Below, piece after piece: positions 54,021 through 64,000 of a DNA stretch of 64,000 nt. The position numbers were made by a program, and so were the translations under genes. Origin of the DNA: Lingula anatina (lineage: Eukaryota; Brachiopoda; Lingulata; Lingulida; Lingulidae); the NCBI RefSeq assembly GCF_001039355.2, contig NW_019776130.1, positions 20,397 through 84,396 of the forward strand. Reading direction: 5' to 3'. The notes below the pieces were generated by a model. It saw only the letters and a list, made by a program, of their open reading frames with translations. It was not told where the DNA came from and searched no databases. Within the stretch, counting starts at the first letter, position 1, and each line of letters begins with the position of its first letter.

Positions 54021-56354
54021 ATGGCAGCGAAAGGTGAGGCTATCTACTGTTTTCTTATCTTAGCTTCAGCTGTGCTGTGTTGCCAAACGTTTACAATCCT
54101 TCCATCGAATACCAACGACTCCAATGCTAACCTCACTGGCTACAGGCACTGTTCGAACCGCACCGATGGCAACATTGAACTCTGCTCCTGCAGGGACATT
54201 TGTTTCCTCTACGGCGATTGCTGTGTAGACTTTGTGAATAGGAATAATTCACATACATTTTCGAACTTGAAGGCCCGAGTCGCTGATCACGCCCAGTGCA
54301 TGGCGATTGAGAACCAAGAGGAAAATACCCCATGGTACTTCATCAACAGTTGCCCGCACAGTTGGAATAGTTCTATTCAAACGAAAACGCAATGCGAACA
54401 TGTCCCAGCCTACCGAGGAGGACCGGAGACGGACCAGATGCAGTACATCCCGGTTATTGGAAACAGCACCGGTTTGCTATACAGAAACATCTACTGTAGT
54501 ATCTGTCACGGTGAAAAGGACGTGGTCTACTGGACAGTGCAGTTCACGTGCCAGGACCCTCACGCCTCCGGACAGGTACTGAGTATAACAGCCCTGCACG
54601 CGGGTCCGGTGAAAGCGGAAGAAAAGCTATCAGAAACACTTGAGAAATGCCGGCCTGTGTACAGTCGTCCTCCAAATGTCACCATGAACTCCAAACACTG
54701 TGTTCCATATATCGGAAAGTGCTGCGAGCATGCCTCCGAGTATCGCGCTCAATGCGAAACCACGCCATATGTGTCTTTAGTATACAGTAGAGAAACTGGG
54801 GAAGTCTTCAAAGACATGGCATGCGCCAGATGTAACGGGCAAGGAGACGGAAACATTACTTCCATCCCTGCCCTCGTACCAAGCACGACCACCGAAGCCA
54901 AAGTTTTTGGCGCTAACGTCTATTCCTTCTCAATCCTCTTCGATCCTAACGCTATGCGGTTTGTAAAGAAAGGGAGCACAGAGAAAGTGTTCGACTTCGC
55001 TAACTGCCTTCCAGGACAGGTGTTTGACGTGGTCACCGAGACGTGCAGACAGCTGATATGCGCCGACGGCCACTATGTGGACACACAGGGTAAATGTGTA
55101 AAGAAAGATCAATCTGGGGTAACTGCAGATACAGTGGACTCCTTCGGTTTCGTGATGCAAGTTTCTGAGGTTCAGATTTCGAACTTGACAGATAAACTAA
55201 AAAACGAGTCAGTGACTGAAATATATCGCAACGTTTCTAATTGCTACAACCACACAGATTTTACGATTATGGCCGATGGTTCTGTCTATTTAAACAAAAC
55301 GGATGAGGTAATCCCAAGGGGCAGGTTCAATCTTCTAGAAGACAACACTGTAGAGCTGTGCTGGGAACGTTCCGTTCGGTACCCCGCCCTCAGCGACATG
55401 GACCGAAGAATGGTGTTCTCGTTTTCCAAGCCTCAACAAATACTCTCTGAAATCGGTAGCATCATGTCCCTCGTTTGTCTTGCCGCACTTCTGGCTGTCT
55501 ATATCACCCTGCCTACTCTCCGGAACGTCCCAGGCAAACTTCTGATGAACCTTTCAGGAGCTCTCTTCACGGCGCAGCTTCTGTTCCTCTTGGGCCCGGC
55601 CGCTGGTGGTGTGAACGCTCTTTGCACACTGGTGGCTGTGGGGATGCACTACGCCTTTTTGGTGGCGTTCTTCTGGATGAACGTCATGTCTTTTGATGTG
55701 TACCGCACCTTTTCGCGGCCCACCATCCAAGCCGTGTCAAACGCGCGTTATCCACGGTATGTCTTTTATGCGTGGTCGGCGCCACTCCCCATAGTCCTGA
55801 CAGCGTTCACTTTGGACTTTCTGCCTGTGCCAGAAGACTTCCAACCCGGGTTCGGCGACCATGATATATGTTGGATAACTCAAAGGTTGGGGCTCATAAT
55901 CTACTTTGTGGCCCCAGTGGGGTTGCTCCTGATTGCAAATGCGGTGTTTTTCAGCATGGCCGTGCAGAACATCCTTCGGGCTACCAAAGCCGCAAGCATG
56001 GCCAGCATGGTTGAAAAGTCGACGAACAAGCGCTGCTTGTTGCTGTACGCAAAGCTGTCCACCATTGTGGGGATAACGTGGGTAATGGCCTTCATTGCCA
56101 TGGCAACGAAGCTTAGAGAACTCTGGTATGTGTTTATAATCTTGAACACACTTCAAGGTGTCTTCATCTTCGTTGCGTTTGTCTGCACCAGAAGAGTCTG
56201 GAGGCTTCTCAGAAAGCGAATTGCCATATTTATGAATAAGCACGAGACGCCAGAAACTGTGTCAAAGGATTCGCGGAGCAGTAGACCATCAAGTTTTCGG
56301 TGTAATAAGGGAGGCATTGAGAGAGAAAAGACAACGGAGACCAATTACATATAA
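54021..56354 (+). CDS. Secretin/adhesion-like seven-transmembrane receptor with somatomedin-B-like N-terminus, intronless
   Basis: The frame is open from a TTG at 53961, but the ATG at 54021 is the credible start because a signal peptide follows at once (A-I-Y-C-F-L-I-L-A-S-A-V-L). 777 residues in one exon. Residues about 44-70 carry an SMB-like cysteine cluster (C-S-C-R-D-I-C-F-L-Y-G-D-C-C). The remaining ectodomain to about 475 is Cys- and N-glycosylation-rich, with C-S-I-C-H-G and C-A-R-C-N-G repeats. The 7TM block spans about 477-725 with class-B-like features: P-G-K-L-L-M-N-L-S in TM2, W-M-N-V-M-S-F-D-V-Y-R-T in TM3, C-W-I-T in the second extracellular loop, G-I-T-W-V in TM6, and L-Q-G-V-F-I-F in TM7. 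No GPS cleavage motif or GAIN-like end precedes TM1, placing it nearer Methuselah-like receptors. A Ser-rich tail follows. Ligand unknown. Confidence 0.85.
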   Translation: MAAKGEAIYCFLILASAVLCCQTFTILPSNTNDSNANLTGYRHCSNRTDGNIELCSCRDICFLYGDCCVDFVNRNNSHTFSNLKARVADHAQCMAIENQEENTPWYFINSCPHSWNSSIQTKTQCEHVPAYRGGPETDQMQYIPVIGNSTGLLYRNIYCSICHGEKDVVYWTVQFTCQDPHASGQVLSITALHAGPVKAEEKLSETLEKCRPVYSRPPNVTMNSKHCVPYIGKCCEHASEYRAQCETTPYVSLVYSRETGEVFKDMACARCNGQGDGNITSIPALVPSTTTEAKVFGANVYSFSILFDPNAMRFVKKGSTEKVFDFANCLPGQVFDVVTETCRQLICADGHYVDTQGKCVKKDQSGVTADTVDSFGFVMQVSEVQISNLTDKLKNESVTEIYRNVSNCYNHTDFTIMADGSVYLNKTDEVIPRGRFNLLEDNTVELCWERSVRYPALSDMDRRMVFSFSKPQQILSEIGSIMSLVCLAALLAVYITLPTLRNVPGKLLMNLSGALFTAQLLFLLGPAAGGVNALCTLVAVGMHYAFLVAFFWMNVMSFDVYRTFSRPTIQAVSNARYPRYVFYAWSAPLPIVLTAFTLDFLPVPEDFQPGFGDHDICWITQRLGLIIYFVAPVGLLLIANAVFFSMAVQNILRATKAASMASMVEKSTNKRCLLLYAKLSTIVGITWVMAFIAMATKLRELWYVFIILNTLQGVFIFVAFVCTRRVWRLLRKRIAIFMNKHETPETVSKDSRSSRPSSFRCNKGGIEREKTTETNYI

Positions 56355-57319
56355 CAGTGTTAATGCCACCAATTTGACGTTGAACGTTTTATCGATACTT
56401 TAATTTTTGAAATTAACGATCATGTTATTAATACATTCATGAAGTTACGGCAACGAAAAACTTAAAACATATAGTTTAAAACCTAAGAACGACGAAGAAC
56501 ACTGAATACCTCACGTATGGAAGAGCGACATTTATAAAGTAATAGGTCTCTTATTTTTAATGAATAATATTGTGCAAATACTTTTTGTTGAGAGTCAGTA
56601 ATTTTGGATGTAAAAAAATAATAATGCATTTATAAAATGTTCTGAGCAAACTGAAAATGTCATGGTTACTTTGGCTTTTAAGCCAACTCCACACAATAAT
56701 GAATCGTTTAATCATTTCTTTAAGTACAACTTTCCTCTTGATTGGATGTACATACACTGTAAATTGGCGACCGCGGTGTAGGACTTATTTGAAATATAAG
56801 AACTTATTTGTTTTTAGAAATGTGGATATGCACGTTTATTGAAACAGATCAGTCACTCTTATTACTGACACATTGAACTAAATATTAAATGTACAGATGT
56901 AAATATTTCATTGAGTGTTTACAGATTACATATATTTTTTGTACAACTGGTATCTTATTTCTTTCTCTATTGTAATGCAAGAAATTGTTATCTCACTACA
57001 CTGTATATGTTTTCATTGTAAGCTTTTATGTACAAGAATCTATAAATTAATACACAATCTATATTATATATCAGTATATGAAAATAAACAATGTTTAAAC
57101 AACTAAGTGAAGGCTTACAGTGGAATCATCTATTTATGAGAAAGTACTTTATAACTTAAACATTAAAAATATATGTCTCCTACGCATAAATGATCTATTT
57201 GATTAAATCTCTTTGCTATAAACCTAATCATATAAGTAAAGCTAACATTTCATCTACTGGCTACAAAAGTAGCATTTTAATGACTATAACAGATGCATTA
57301 TTGAAATTGCATTGGTCAT
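56355..57319 (+). other. Probable 3' UTR of the receptor and intergenic DNA
   Basis: AT-rich; AATAAA occurs at about 57083. No further coding seen. Confidence 0.45.
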
Positions 57320-57651
57320 GTATAACATATTAGTGGTAACCAAGACCACAGATACAGAATATTAAACAAGAAAAGAAAAGGGTGAATTTTTCTGGAGAGG
57401 TTTCATGTAGTATGTGACTTTCTGAAACATTGGACCCAGTAATAAGAGTAACATAAAATCAAAACCTCCCATAAGGCCTTTACANCGTATAACATATTAG
57501 TGGTAACCAAGACCACAGATACAGAATATTAAACAAGAAAAGAAAAGGGTGAATTTTTCTGGAGAGGTTTCATGTAGTATGTGACTTTCTGAAACATTGG
57601 ACCCAGTAATAAGAGTAACATAAAATCAAAACCTCCCATAAGGCCTTTACA
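57320..57651. repeat. 165-bp direct repeat on both sides of a single N
   Basis: 57320-57484 and 57487-57651 are identical as far as I can read (offset 167), separated by an N at 57485. This looks like two overlapping contig ends joined without merging. Confidence 0.85.
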
Positions 57652-59574
57652 AATTCACAATAGGCATTTACAAATAGACGAAATTCTGGGACGGCAATCA
57701 ATTTGCACTGGAGGACAAGACTGTGACCGGATGGTGAATGATGACAATGTTCAAGAAATTAAGCATGCATACAAAATAAAACCCACAAGTTGAGATACAA
57801 TTTGACAACAGGCCACATAAATCTGTTGTGAAATGCAGTAATAATTCTTGAAATATATGAAAAAGCACACTGTGACATAAAAAGCTAATGACACAACTGT
57901 AACTCACAACAATGGCTATAAAAATACTATTAAGCGTGTAAATTATCTAAAAATACGATATATATATTACAAATATATTAAATGCAACAGATAGGGCTGG
58001 AAGCTCTGCATGAAATTAACGTGATTTCTAAAAGCACATATTTTCTATTCACAAAAGAAAAGCTAAAATTATTCCCTGCATGCCCACTAAATAAACAATG
58101 AATAAATAAATAAATAAGTGAACAAACTAACAAATAAATAATAATAAAACTCTTTAAATTAGATACTGTACAGTAGTCCAGTAAAGTGACATAAATATAA
58201 AATCTGGACAGAAATATGACAGAATTGTAATACAGTTACTTGCACTTTGTGATCTTTGGTTCAATAAGTATTGTGCAAGGGCAGATCTAGAGAAGCATGC
58301 ACATGTCTCTCTGAACTGCTTCTTTTCTTTAATGTACAAACAAGCTGAAGAATCAACAATAATCATTTAAAGAAATCAAAAAAGAAATGTTTTTTAAGTG
58401 ATATGTGACATTTCAAACCTTTGGACCCAGTGAAAAGAGCAACAAAAAATCACAACCTACTGAAAAAAGTATTTGAAATCCACAGAAAGGATTAATAAAC
58501 AGTCCAAAATATGGGATGGCAATAAAATAGCCTCAAAGCATTACACTGATTCAAGCAAAGCAATAAATAATCAAAACTAAATAATAATAATTATTTTTAA
58601 AAATAACAATAAATAAACAAATCTCCCCCCCTTCCCCCGAAGATCTGCCTACACTGTTCAAGTATAACTAATAGTTAACATCAACATTAGGCTGACACAA
58701 TATGGGCAGTGGAATAAAGTGATAAAACTAACAGCAATATATATATTAAAACACTTGTATAAAAATACATGCACACTAGTAACACTACTGAATATATTTG
58801 TGCTAGAAATAGAACAAATAGGACGGTGATCATGTAAACAACTGTATTTATACAAAATTTAAAACAAAATCCTTAACAGTGAGAAATGCATAGATCTGTG
58901 CAAAGAGTATAAAGTCAGGACGGAAAGCAGTGCATAAATTGTACCAACATCATCAATCTAAAGAATGGCGACATTTGTCTTTTTTCAAAAAACTTTTATA
59001 GTTGTACCCTTGGAATATGCCTCAATATTAACTAGGAGACAAAATAGGTCTTTTAATAGTTTTCCTTGTCAGTTATTGGCAAATCTTAAAAAAGCAATAA
59101 TATCAATTTACAAAGCCAACTGGCTTGGTAAAATATAACATTAAATATCAGGCAGGAGAAAACAACTAAACTGCCCTTATTAGCATAAGCTACAAACCTG
59201 TGGAATGGCAAACTGTGCTTAATATTTGGTCCCTTAATAAAAACAACACTGACAAAAACATGGACAAAAAAACATGATATGCACTATAAGGCATTTGTTT
59301 AACAATAATGAATGCAAGAGTGGGTGAATATACTGTATCAAAATATTGTGAAAGTCACAACCCTATGTTATAATCTCAAGATCTACCCAGAGTACACCAG
59401 CTGAGAAAATCAACCAGATACTGGGGAAATTTTTTTATCGAAATTCATTTCTTTGACATAAACAATAGCAATGAAAATATTGCTCATTTCATTCATGACA
59501 AGACATGATTGTGAATCTTACTTGCTAATATGAATTCACTAAGAGTAGATGAAATGTCATTCACTCCCATATAT
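57652..59574 (-). other. Probable long 3' UTR of the PDZ gene; no separate gene seen
   Basis: AT-rich, with TAAA-type runs near 58088-58145, a C-run at 58625-58637 and several minus-strand AATAAA words. The phrase ggacccagt-aa-agagtaaca recurs in diverged form at 57600 and 58420, so old duplicates are present. Confidence 0.4.
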
Positions 59575-62500
59575 TTAAGTGTCAGTCCTAGCTAACAAAG
59601 GCAATGTCTTCAGAACCAATTTCTTCTTAGTGGCCATGAAATCGTAGAGGTCATCTAGGGTAAGGTCCTTGGTGGGTTTTGTATCCACTTCCAGAATCTC
59701 ATCACCCACACTAAGCAAACCAGCAAAAAACTTTTCAGGATAACCGTCACTTAGTCTGGAGATAAATATACCTGGAACAACACAAAGAAAATAAACTTAA
59801 TTCATTGTGGCTTTGGGCTAGATCTGTGAACCATGTATTCCCTTGCAGACAAAATAGTTTGGTAAATGACATGACGTAATGGTCACTATTTGTATACTTT
59901 TACATTCCTAAAATAGTCTATGCTAATTTTATTCAAAGTGTGAAGACCCAAAAAAGTTGAATACCTTTACAATATCATAAAATTAATAGTACACATGGCA
60001 GGTAGCACACCAAAACCTGAGTAAAAACCTGATTTTTCTCCTTACTTTAACCTCACCAATTTACAGTCAGTTACTGCATTAGTGATCAAACACATATCCC
60101 CTTGCCAGGATAAAAAATTGCCTTTACCAAAAAAAGAAAAAGTATACAGATTTTTCATAACATAGAACAAATTAACAACATATATATTCAATCCTATCAA
60201 AATATAGCATACCATGCTTAAACTTGGCATTCCCTCTGGCAATATAGAAACCAAAGGGTCCATGTGGTGGTTTGATCAGCTCTATAACCTGAGACCCATT
60301 AGAGTTGACCGACAGGAGGCGCCCTATGGCTCGCCCGTGTGTGGGGCTCTCCACTTCCTCCGGTGAGGCGATGGAGTGACGACGCAGGTGCTGGGAAGAC
60401 TTTTTGGGAGTTTGGGCACTGGAGGGTCTTTTCTTGGATTTCCTGGAAATGTTTTTTTTTATTATTATTTACTAATAGATGTTCTGACTGACTGTTCTCA
60501 TGAAAAGAGATATTCTTCAATGAAAGATGAGTGCTCTGCTGCATATTGCTGTCAGCATGAGATAATTTTTTTTTTCAATTTGGACACACCAAGAATATCA
60601 TACTATGAAGTCTTCTTTCGTTATGCAAGTCTTGCTGTTTTATCAAAAAAAAAAAAAAAAACCTTATGTACTTCACAACAGTGACGCAAAAGATAAACCT
60701 GTTAGCCGAATAATGTGAGAAAAAGATTACCGAGGGCAAGAAGCTTAGGGACAGCATTAGCTCTACTGATTGTGAAGTGTAAGCCAATTCTTGGTCTATA
60801 TGGTGTTATACAGGACATTAATGTTCTTACTTGTCTTTTACTGGAACCTCAATATCCACTGCTTGGTTACTGGGTCTGTCCTCTTTTTTCTTACTGAAGC
60901 TCAGCCTGAGAGATTGCAGTGACGGAGCTCTCTTGACCTTCACCTTTCCAGGTTCCTTGGAATCAGTGGACTCTCTACTCTTATCAATCCTGAAGTAGAA
61001 AAATAAATGTTAGTTTGATGAGTCTTGTTTTAATGTTTCAATCTATGTAACACACTCATTATAAAAAATACAAATACTGATAAGATTTTATAAATAAAGT
61101 TGCACGAACAATCCCTACACTTTGATGCCAGAAATTCTAAGAAGTGATTTGATTCTAGAAAGAAAATTTGCATGATTTTTTAAAATAACAGATTTGATCA
61201 ACATTGATATCATAAAATAACTGGATTACATGGTGTTTGGCATTGGTAAAGAAGCACAACTTGATAACTTTTAACAAAATTCTGGATGCAAATCCCAGAT
61301 TCTAAATCTCTATTCTAGTATAAGTAAGTAAAATGACCAAATAAATTACACAGGAACAAAACAAATATAGATTAAAGAGAGTACTCAAATATGAAAAGAC
61401 AAATCATATCACTGAAACCTGCATTTTTGTCTTAGAAGAGGGCATTTCAAAATCAACCAATTTTATAAACTTTGTATACATCACAAAAAGTAACATTTCT
61501 CTAACGAAGGAACAATTTCCAACTGATCTTACCTGTCCAAGCTCATGGCCCTCTTTATTGCTTTAAACTTGCTCTTTGCTGATCTCCTGAGACCTTCCAT
61601 ACGGTCCATTAGAGATGACCTTGACCCACTTAGTTCCTTAGACTCTTCCAGATTGCTAAAATTCACAAAGAATACTTCAATAATATTGTAATACATAATG
61701 GACAACTTCAACTAAAAAAATACTGTAACTATGAAATTATATTAGCTTTTCATAGTTAAGAATTATATAAATTAAAAATTATTAGGTAGAAAAGGTTACC
61801 ATATAGGTTTTGTTCTAGTAATTATTTAGAATTATTGTTATTATAATATGATTTATGTTTGAATTTTTTGGTTACTGCTTACTCATTTTGATAAAAAATC
61901 AAATTGAATTCAGCATACTGTTATGATATCTTCTTACACAAGAGAGGCTGACATACAGTCATGAGCCACATATAATTCATTGGGGAAGAGACTGCTATTT
62001 AGTGAGAAAGTCTGAGAATATATTGTGGAGGCCAGGGGGTGGCCTAGGCTAATGATATTTTTGGCTCCCAAAAACTTGGAAATCTGCCGACAGTCCGAAA
62101 AACCTCATGCCTGATTCATTCTTACATCTATAACTAGCCTGATTATTCAGTTTCTCATGAATTTCCCACTTACCTCCTATATCTCCTTCTTGGAAGAGTT
62201 GGTGTGTCAAGTTCTTCAATCTCATCATCTCCTCCCACTACAATGCAGGGGTTACTGACAGGCAAAGGATCAGGTGTACGACTCCTCACATTATCTGGTG
62301 TGCGACTCCTTGGAAGCTTGGCTGACTTGTCAACAACAGCATAGATGGCACTAGTGGTACCATTAGGCTGTTTGACATTGGCATCACCAGTCTCAGGTTG
62401 TGGTGGTGGAGCTTCAGGATTTGGATGATGTTCTTTACTGATATCGGCACTATTTGGTCTGGAACGGTTTCTTGGTGGTTTGCTCATTACTTGGCCCTTG

Positions 62501-64000
62501 CTGTTTAAACCAAAGGAAGAATTCATTTTGTTCTCCTCTGCTGCTGCTGATGTATTGCTAAGGTCAGTGATAACCTCCACCGTCTCATAAGGATCGTCCT
62601 CTGTTGACAGAGACAGGCCACTTGGGGTCACTCTTGCAGCAGAACTGGAGGATTTTGTGGGGTTTTCACTATGTGGGGGACAGGTATATTCTACTGTATC
62701 ATAATGTGGTGCCCTGGAATCCTTGCCTGTTGATAACCCTTCTCTTTTATTTTGTGGTGGATTTTGTTTGTCTGCTCTTGATGAAGGTCTCTCATGGACA
62801 CTGTCTGCAGGTACACTACCACTGAATAACCTTGAGTCATTAGTACCACCATCTTTATGGTCTAGCCATAATTTCTCTGCGTGGTCTTCTCCTGAGAATC
62901 CATTGGATAAGAAGTGACTGTTCTGCGGTTTTATTTCTTGTCCATCATCTACACTGGACTCCCGGAGATACTTGATATCTAAGCCTCCAACTGGCTGAGA
63001 TGGACCTAGAGCTTCTTGACTCTGTCCAGACTGTGCTGCCATCTCTGGAGAAAGGTGGAAGGTAACAGTTTTATTGGCAGATTTTAATTTTGGAGTCCTA
63101 GATCTAGACATATGATAAGCCTGAGTCGTGTTTTGAGGAAGACTGGGAGAAAAGGTGGTTTGAGCCTGAGAACCGAAAGGGGCAGCCTGTGCACTTCCAG
63201 GTCTAGCCTTATCATGAGCCTGACTGAGAAACTGTGGGGTATCCCTCTTGTTGTCTCTACCAACTGGCTTTTCATCAATATAAACCCTGGAATTTTCCAT
63301 ATCAAAGTTAACGCTATGCCTTCCACTTGCTCTTGAAGAGGGTCTGTTATTTTTGTTTGGTTCCCTGCTGCGCTGACCACCCTCACTCCGAGCCCTGGAC
63401 GGAGGTCGGTTCTGGGTTGTGACATCTTGACTAGAAATATTGCTCTCCGCATCATCTTCATTGGAGGGAGAATAACTGCCTTTTTTTCTTTTTAAAATAC
63501 TTTTCATCTTTTTTCCTTTACTTGATATGTAGGAAACTTCCTCGTCAAATGAATGTTCCAAATGTGAGGGATTCTCTTCAAGTTTATCATCAGCAACAGG
63601 TGGATTTGACATCAAGTCATCAAAAAGTTTCCTCTGTTGGGAATCAATCCATCCATAAGTATCAATCTCATGCCCATTTGTTAGATGTCCATTGGTTTTG
63701 GCATATAAATCTCCCGCTGAGTGATGTTTCCTAAACTGACCTTGACTTGTATTTAGAGGCTGTGGCTCGCGGAGATAAGACTGTGATTTTGACTTTCCTG
63801 ACACGGATGAAGCTAAGGCTGGGTACTGCGGTGGTTTGGGTGGGCCATCATGCACTGGGAGCCCATTGAATAAGTGAAGTTTTTCAGACATGACTGAATC
63901 CTTCCCTCTGTCTCCTGGGGACACTTCAGTTTCACTTACACTGTTACTTTTGGGACTGTCATAGCTATAACTAAATGTGGAATCCCTGTTTCTACTGGCA
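59575..64000 (-). CDS. PDZ-domain scaffold protein, 3' part (5' end outside window)
   Basis: Minus-strand exons with matching phases: 64000(edge)-62174, 61655-61533, 60989-60831, 60442-60213, 59771-59575. The first runs open to the window end, so the N-terminus is missing; about 840 residues are visible. Most of the long exon is Ser/Pro/Arg-rich and probably disordered, with short conserved-looking islands (S-V-N-F-D-M-E-N-S-R-V-Y-I-D-E and T-V-T-F-H-L-S-P-E-M). A basic segment follows (L-R-R-S-A-K-S-K-F-K-A-I-K-R-A-M-S-L-D-R, then R-A-P-S-L-Q-S-L-R-L-S-F-S). The last two exons form one C-terminal PDZ domain: G-P-F-G-F-Y-I-A-R-G-N as carboxylate-binding loop, then G-I-F-I-S-R-L, V-G-D-E-I-L-E-V, and L-V-L-K. 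PDZ domains bind C-terminal peptides of membrane proteins; the basic region may bind membranes or 14-3-3. The Ser-Leu-Asp-Arg and P-S-L-Q-S-L motifs recall vertebrate KIAA1614, but this is not established. Confidence 0.8.

Noticed and set aside
55737-56243. 168-codon minus-strand ORF inside the receptor
   Set aside because: Antisense shadow of the 7TM coding region; no motif.

Overview
The window is eukaryotic: split genes with GT-AG introns, AT-rich intergenic DNA, long microsatellites and a dense load of retrotransposons, MITEs and Helitron-like repeats. The gene content (a KY/hillarin-type transglutaminase-like protein, a transmembrane SUEL-type lectin, an intronless secretin-type receptor with a somatomedin-B-like N-terminus) and the repeats suggest a marine lophotrochozoan, most likely a bivalve mollusc. 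That placement is inference; no species can be read from the sequence.

Layout: 1-423 is the 3' end of a Helitron-like element with a 146-bp tandem core; 877-1014 is the last coding exon of an unidentified plus-strand gene. 3261-8534 (minus) is a complete eight-exon glyoxalase II gene (HAGH) with three MITEs in its introns. 8740-13735 is a nested transposon cemetery: a decayed minus-strand LINE holds a Tc1-like fragment and a 2.2-kb integrase-bearing Ginger-like element. 13.8-18.6 kb is a tandem array of near-identical units carrying small minus-strand exon-like segments, itself hit by several elements whose empty sites survive in sister copies. 19.0-25.3 kb is a 5'-truncated LINE with a nearly intact reverse transcriptase plus a second Helitron-like satellite element, bracketed by diverged inverted repeats. 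25.3-30.5 kb is AT-rich repeat DNA with a zinc-binding-like ORF, a hairpin-bearing tandem repeat, another MITE and a DIRS-type RNase H fragment.

30497-31342 (minus) is an intronless DHHC palmitoyltransferase. 37327-44695 (plus) is a twelve-coding-exon KY-type gene whose C-terminus looks like the stalk and microtubule-binding domain of dynein heavy chain; its first coding exon occurs twice around a 559-N gap, probably an assembly error. 46536-47675 (minus) is a single-pass SUEL-lectin membrane protein. 54021-56354 (plus) is the intronless receptor. 59575-64000 (minus) is the 3' part of a PDZ-domain scaffold gene that leaves the window.

The genes do not form a pathway or operon. HAGH is metabolic, the DHHC enzyme acts on membranes, the KY and PDZ proteins look cytoskeletal or scaffolding, and the lectin and receptor are cell-surface proteins. 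The most unusual item is the KY/dynein-stalk architecture. Next come the catalytic-core-less Ginger-like element with a readable target-site duplication, the Helitron-type satellite elements loaded with nuclear-receptor-like half sites, and the tandemly duplicated mini-exons.
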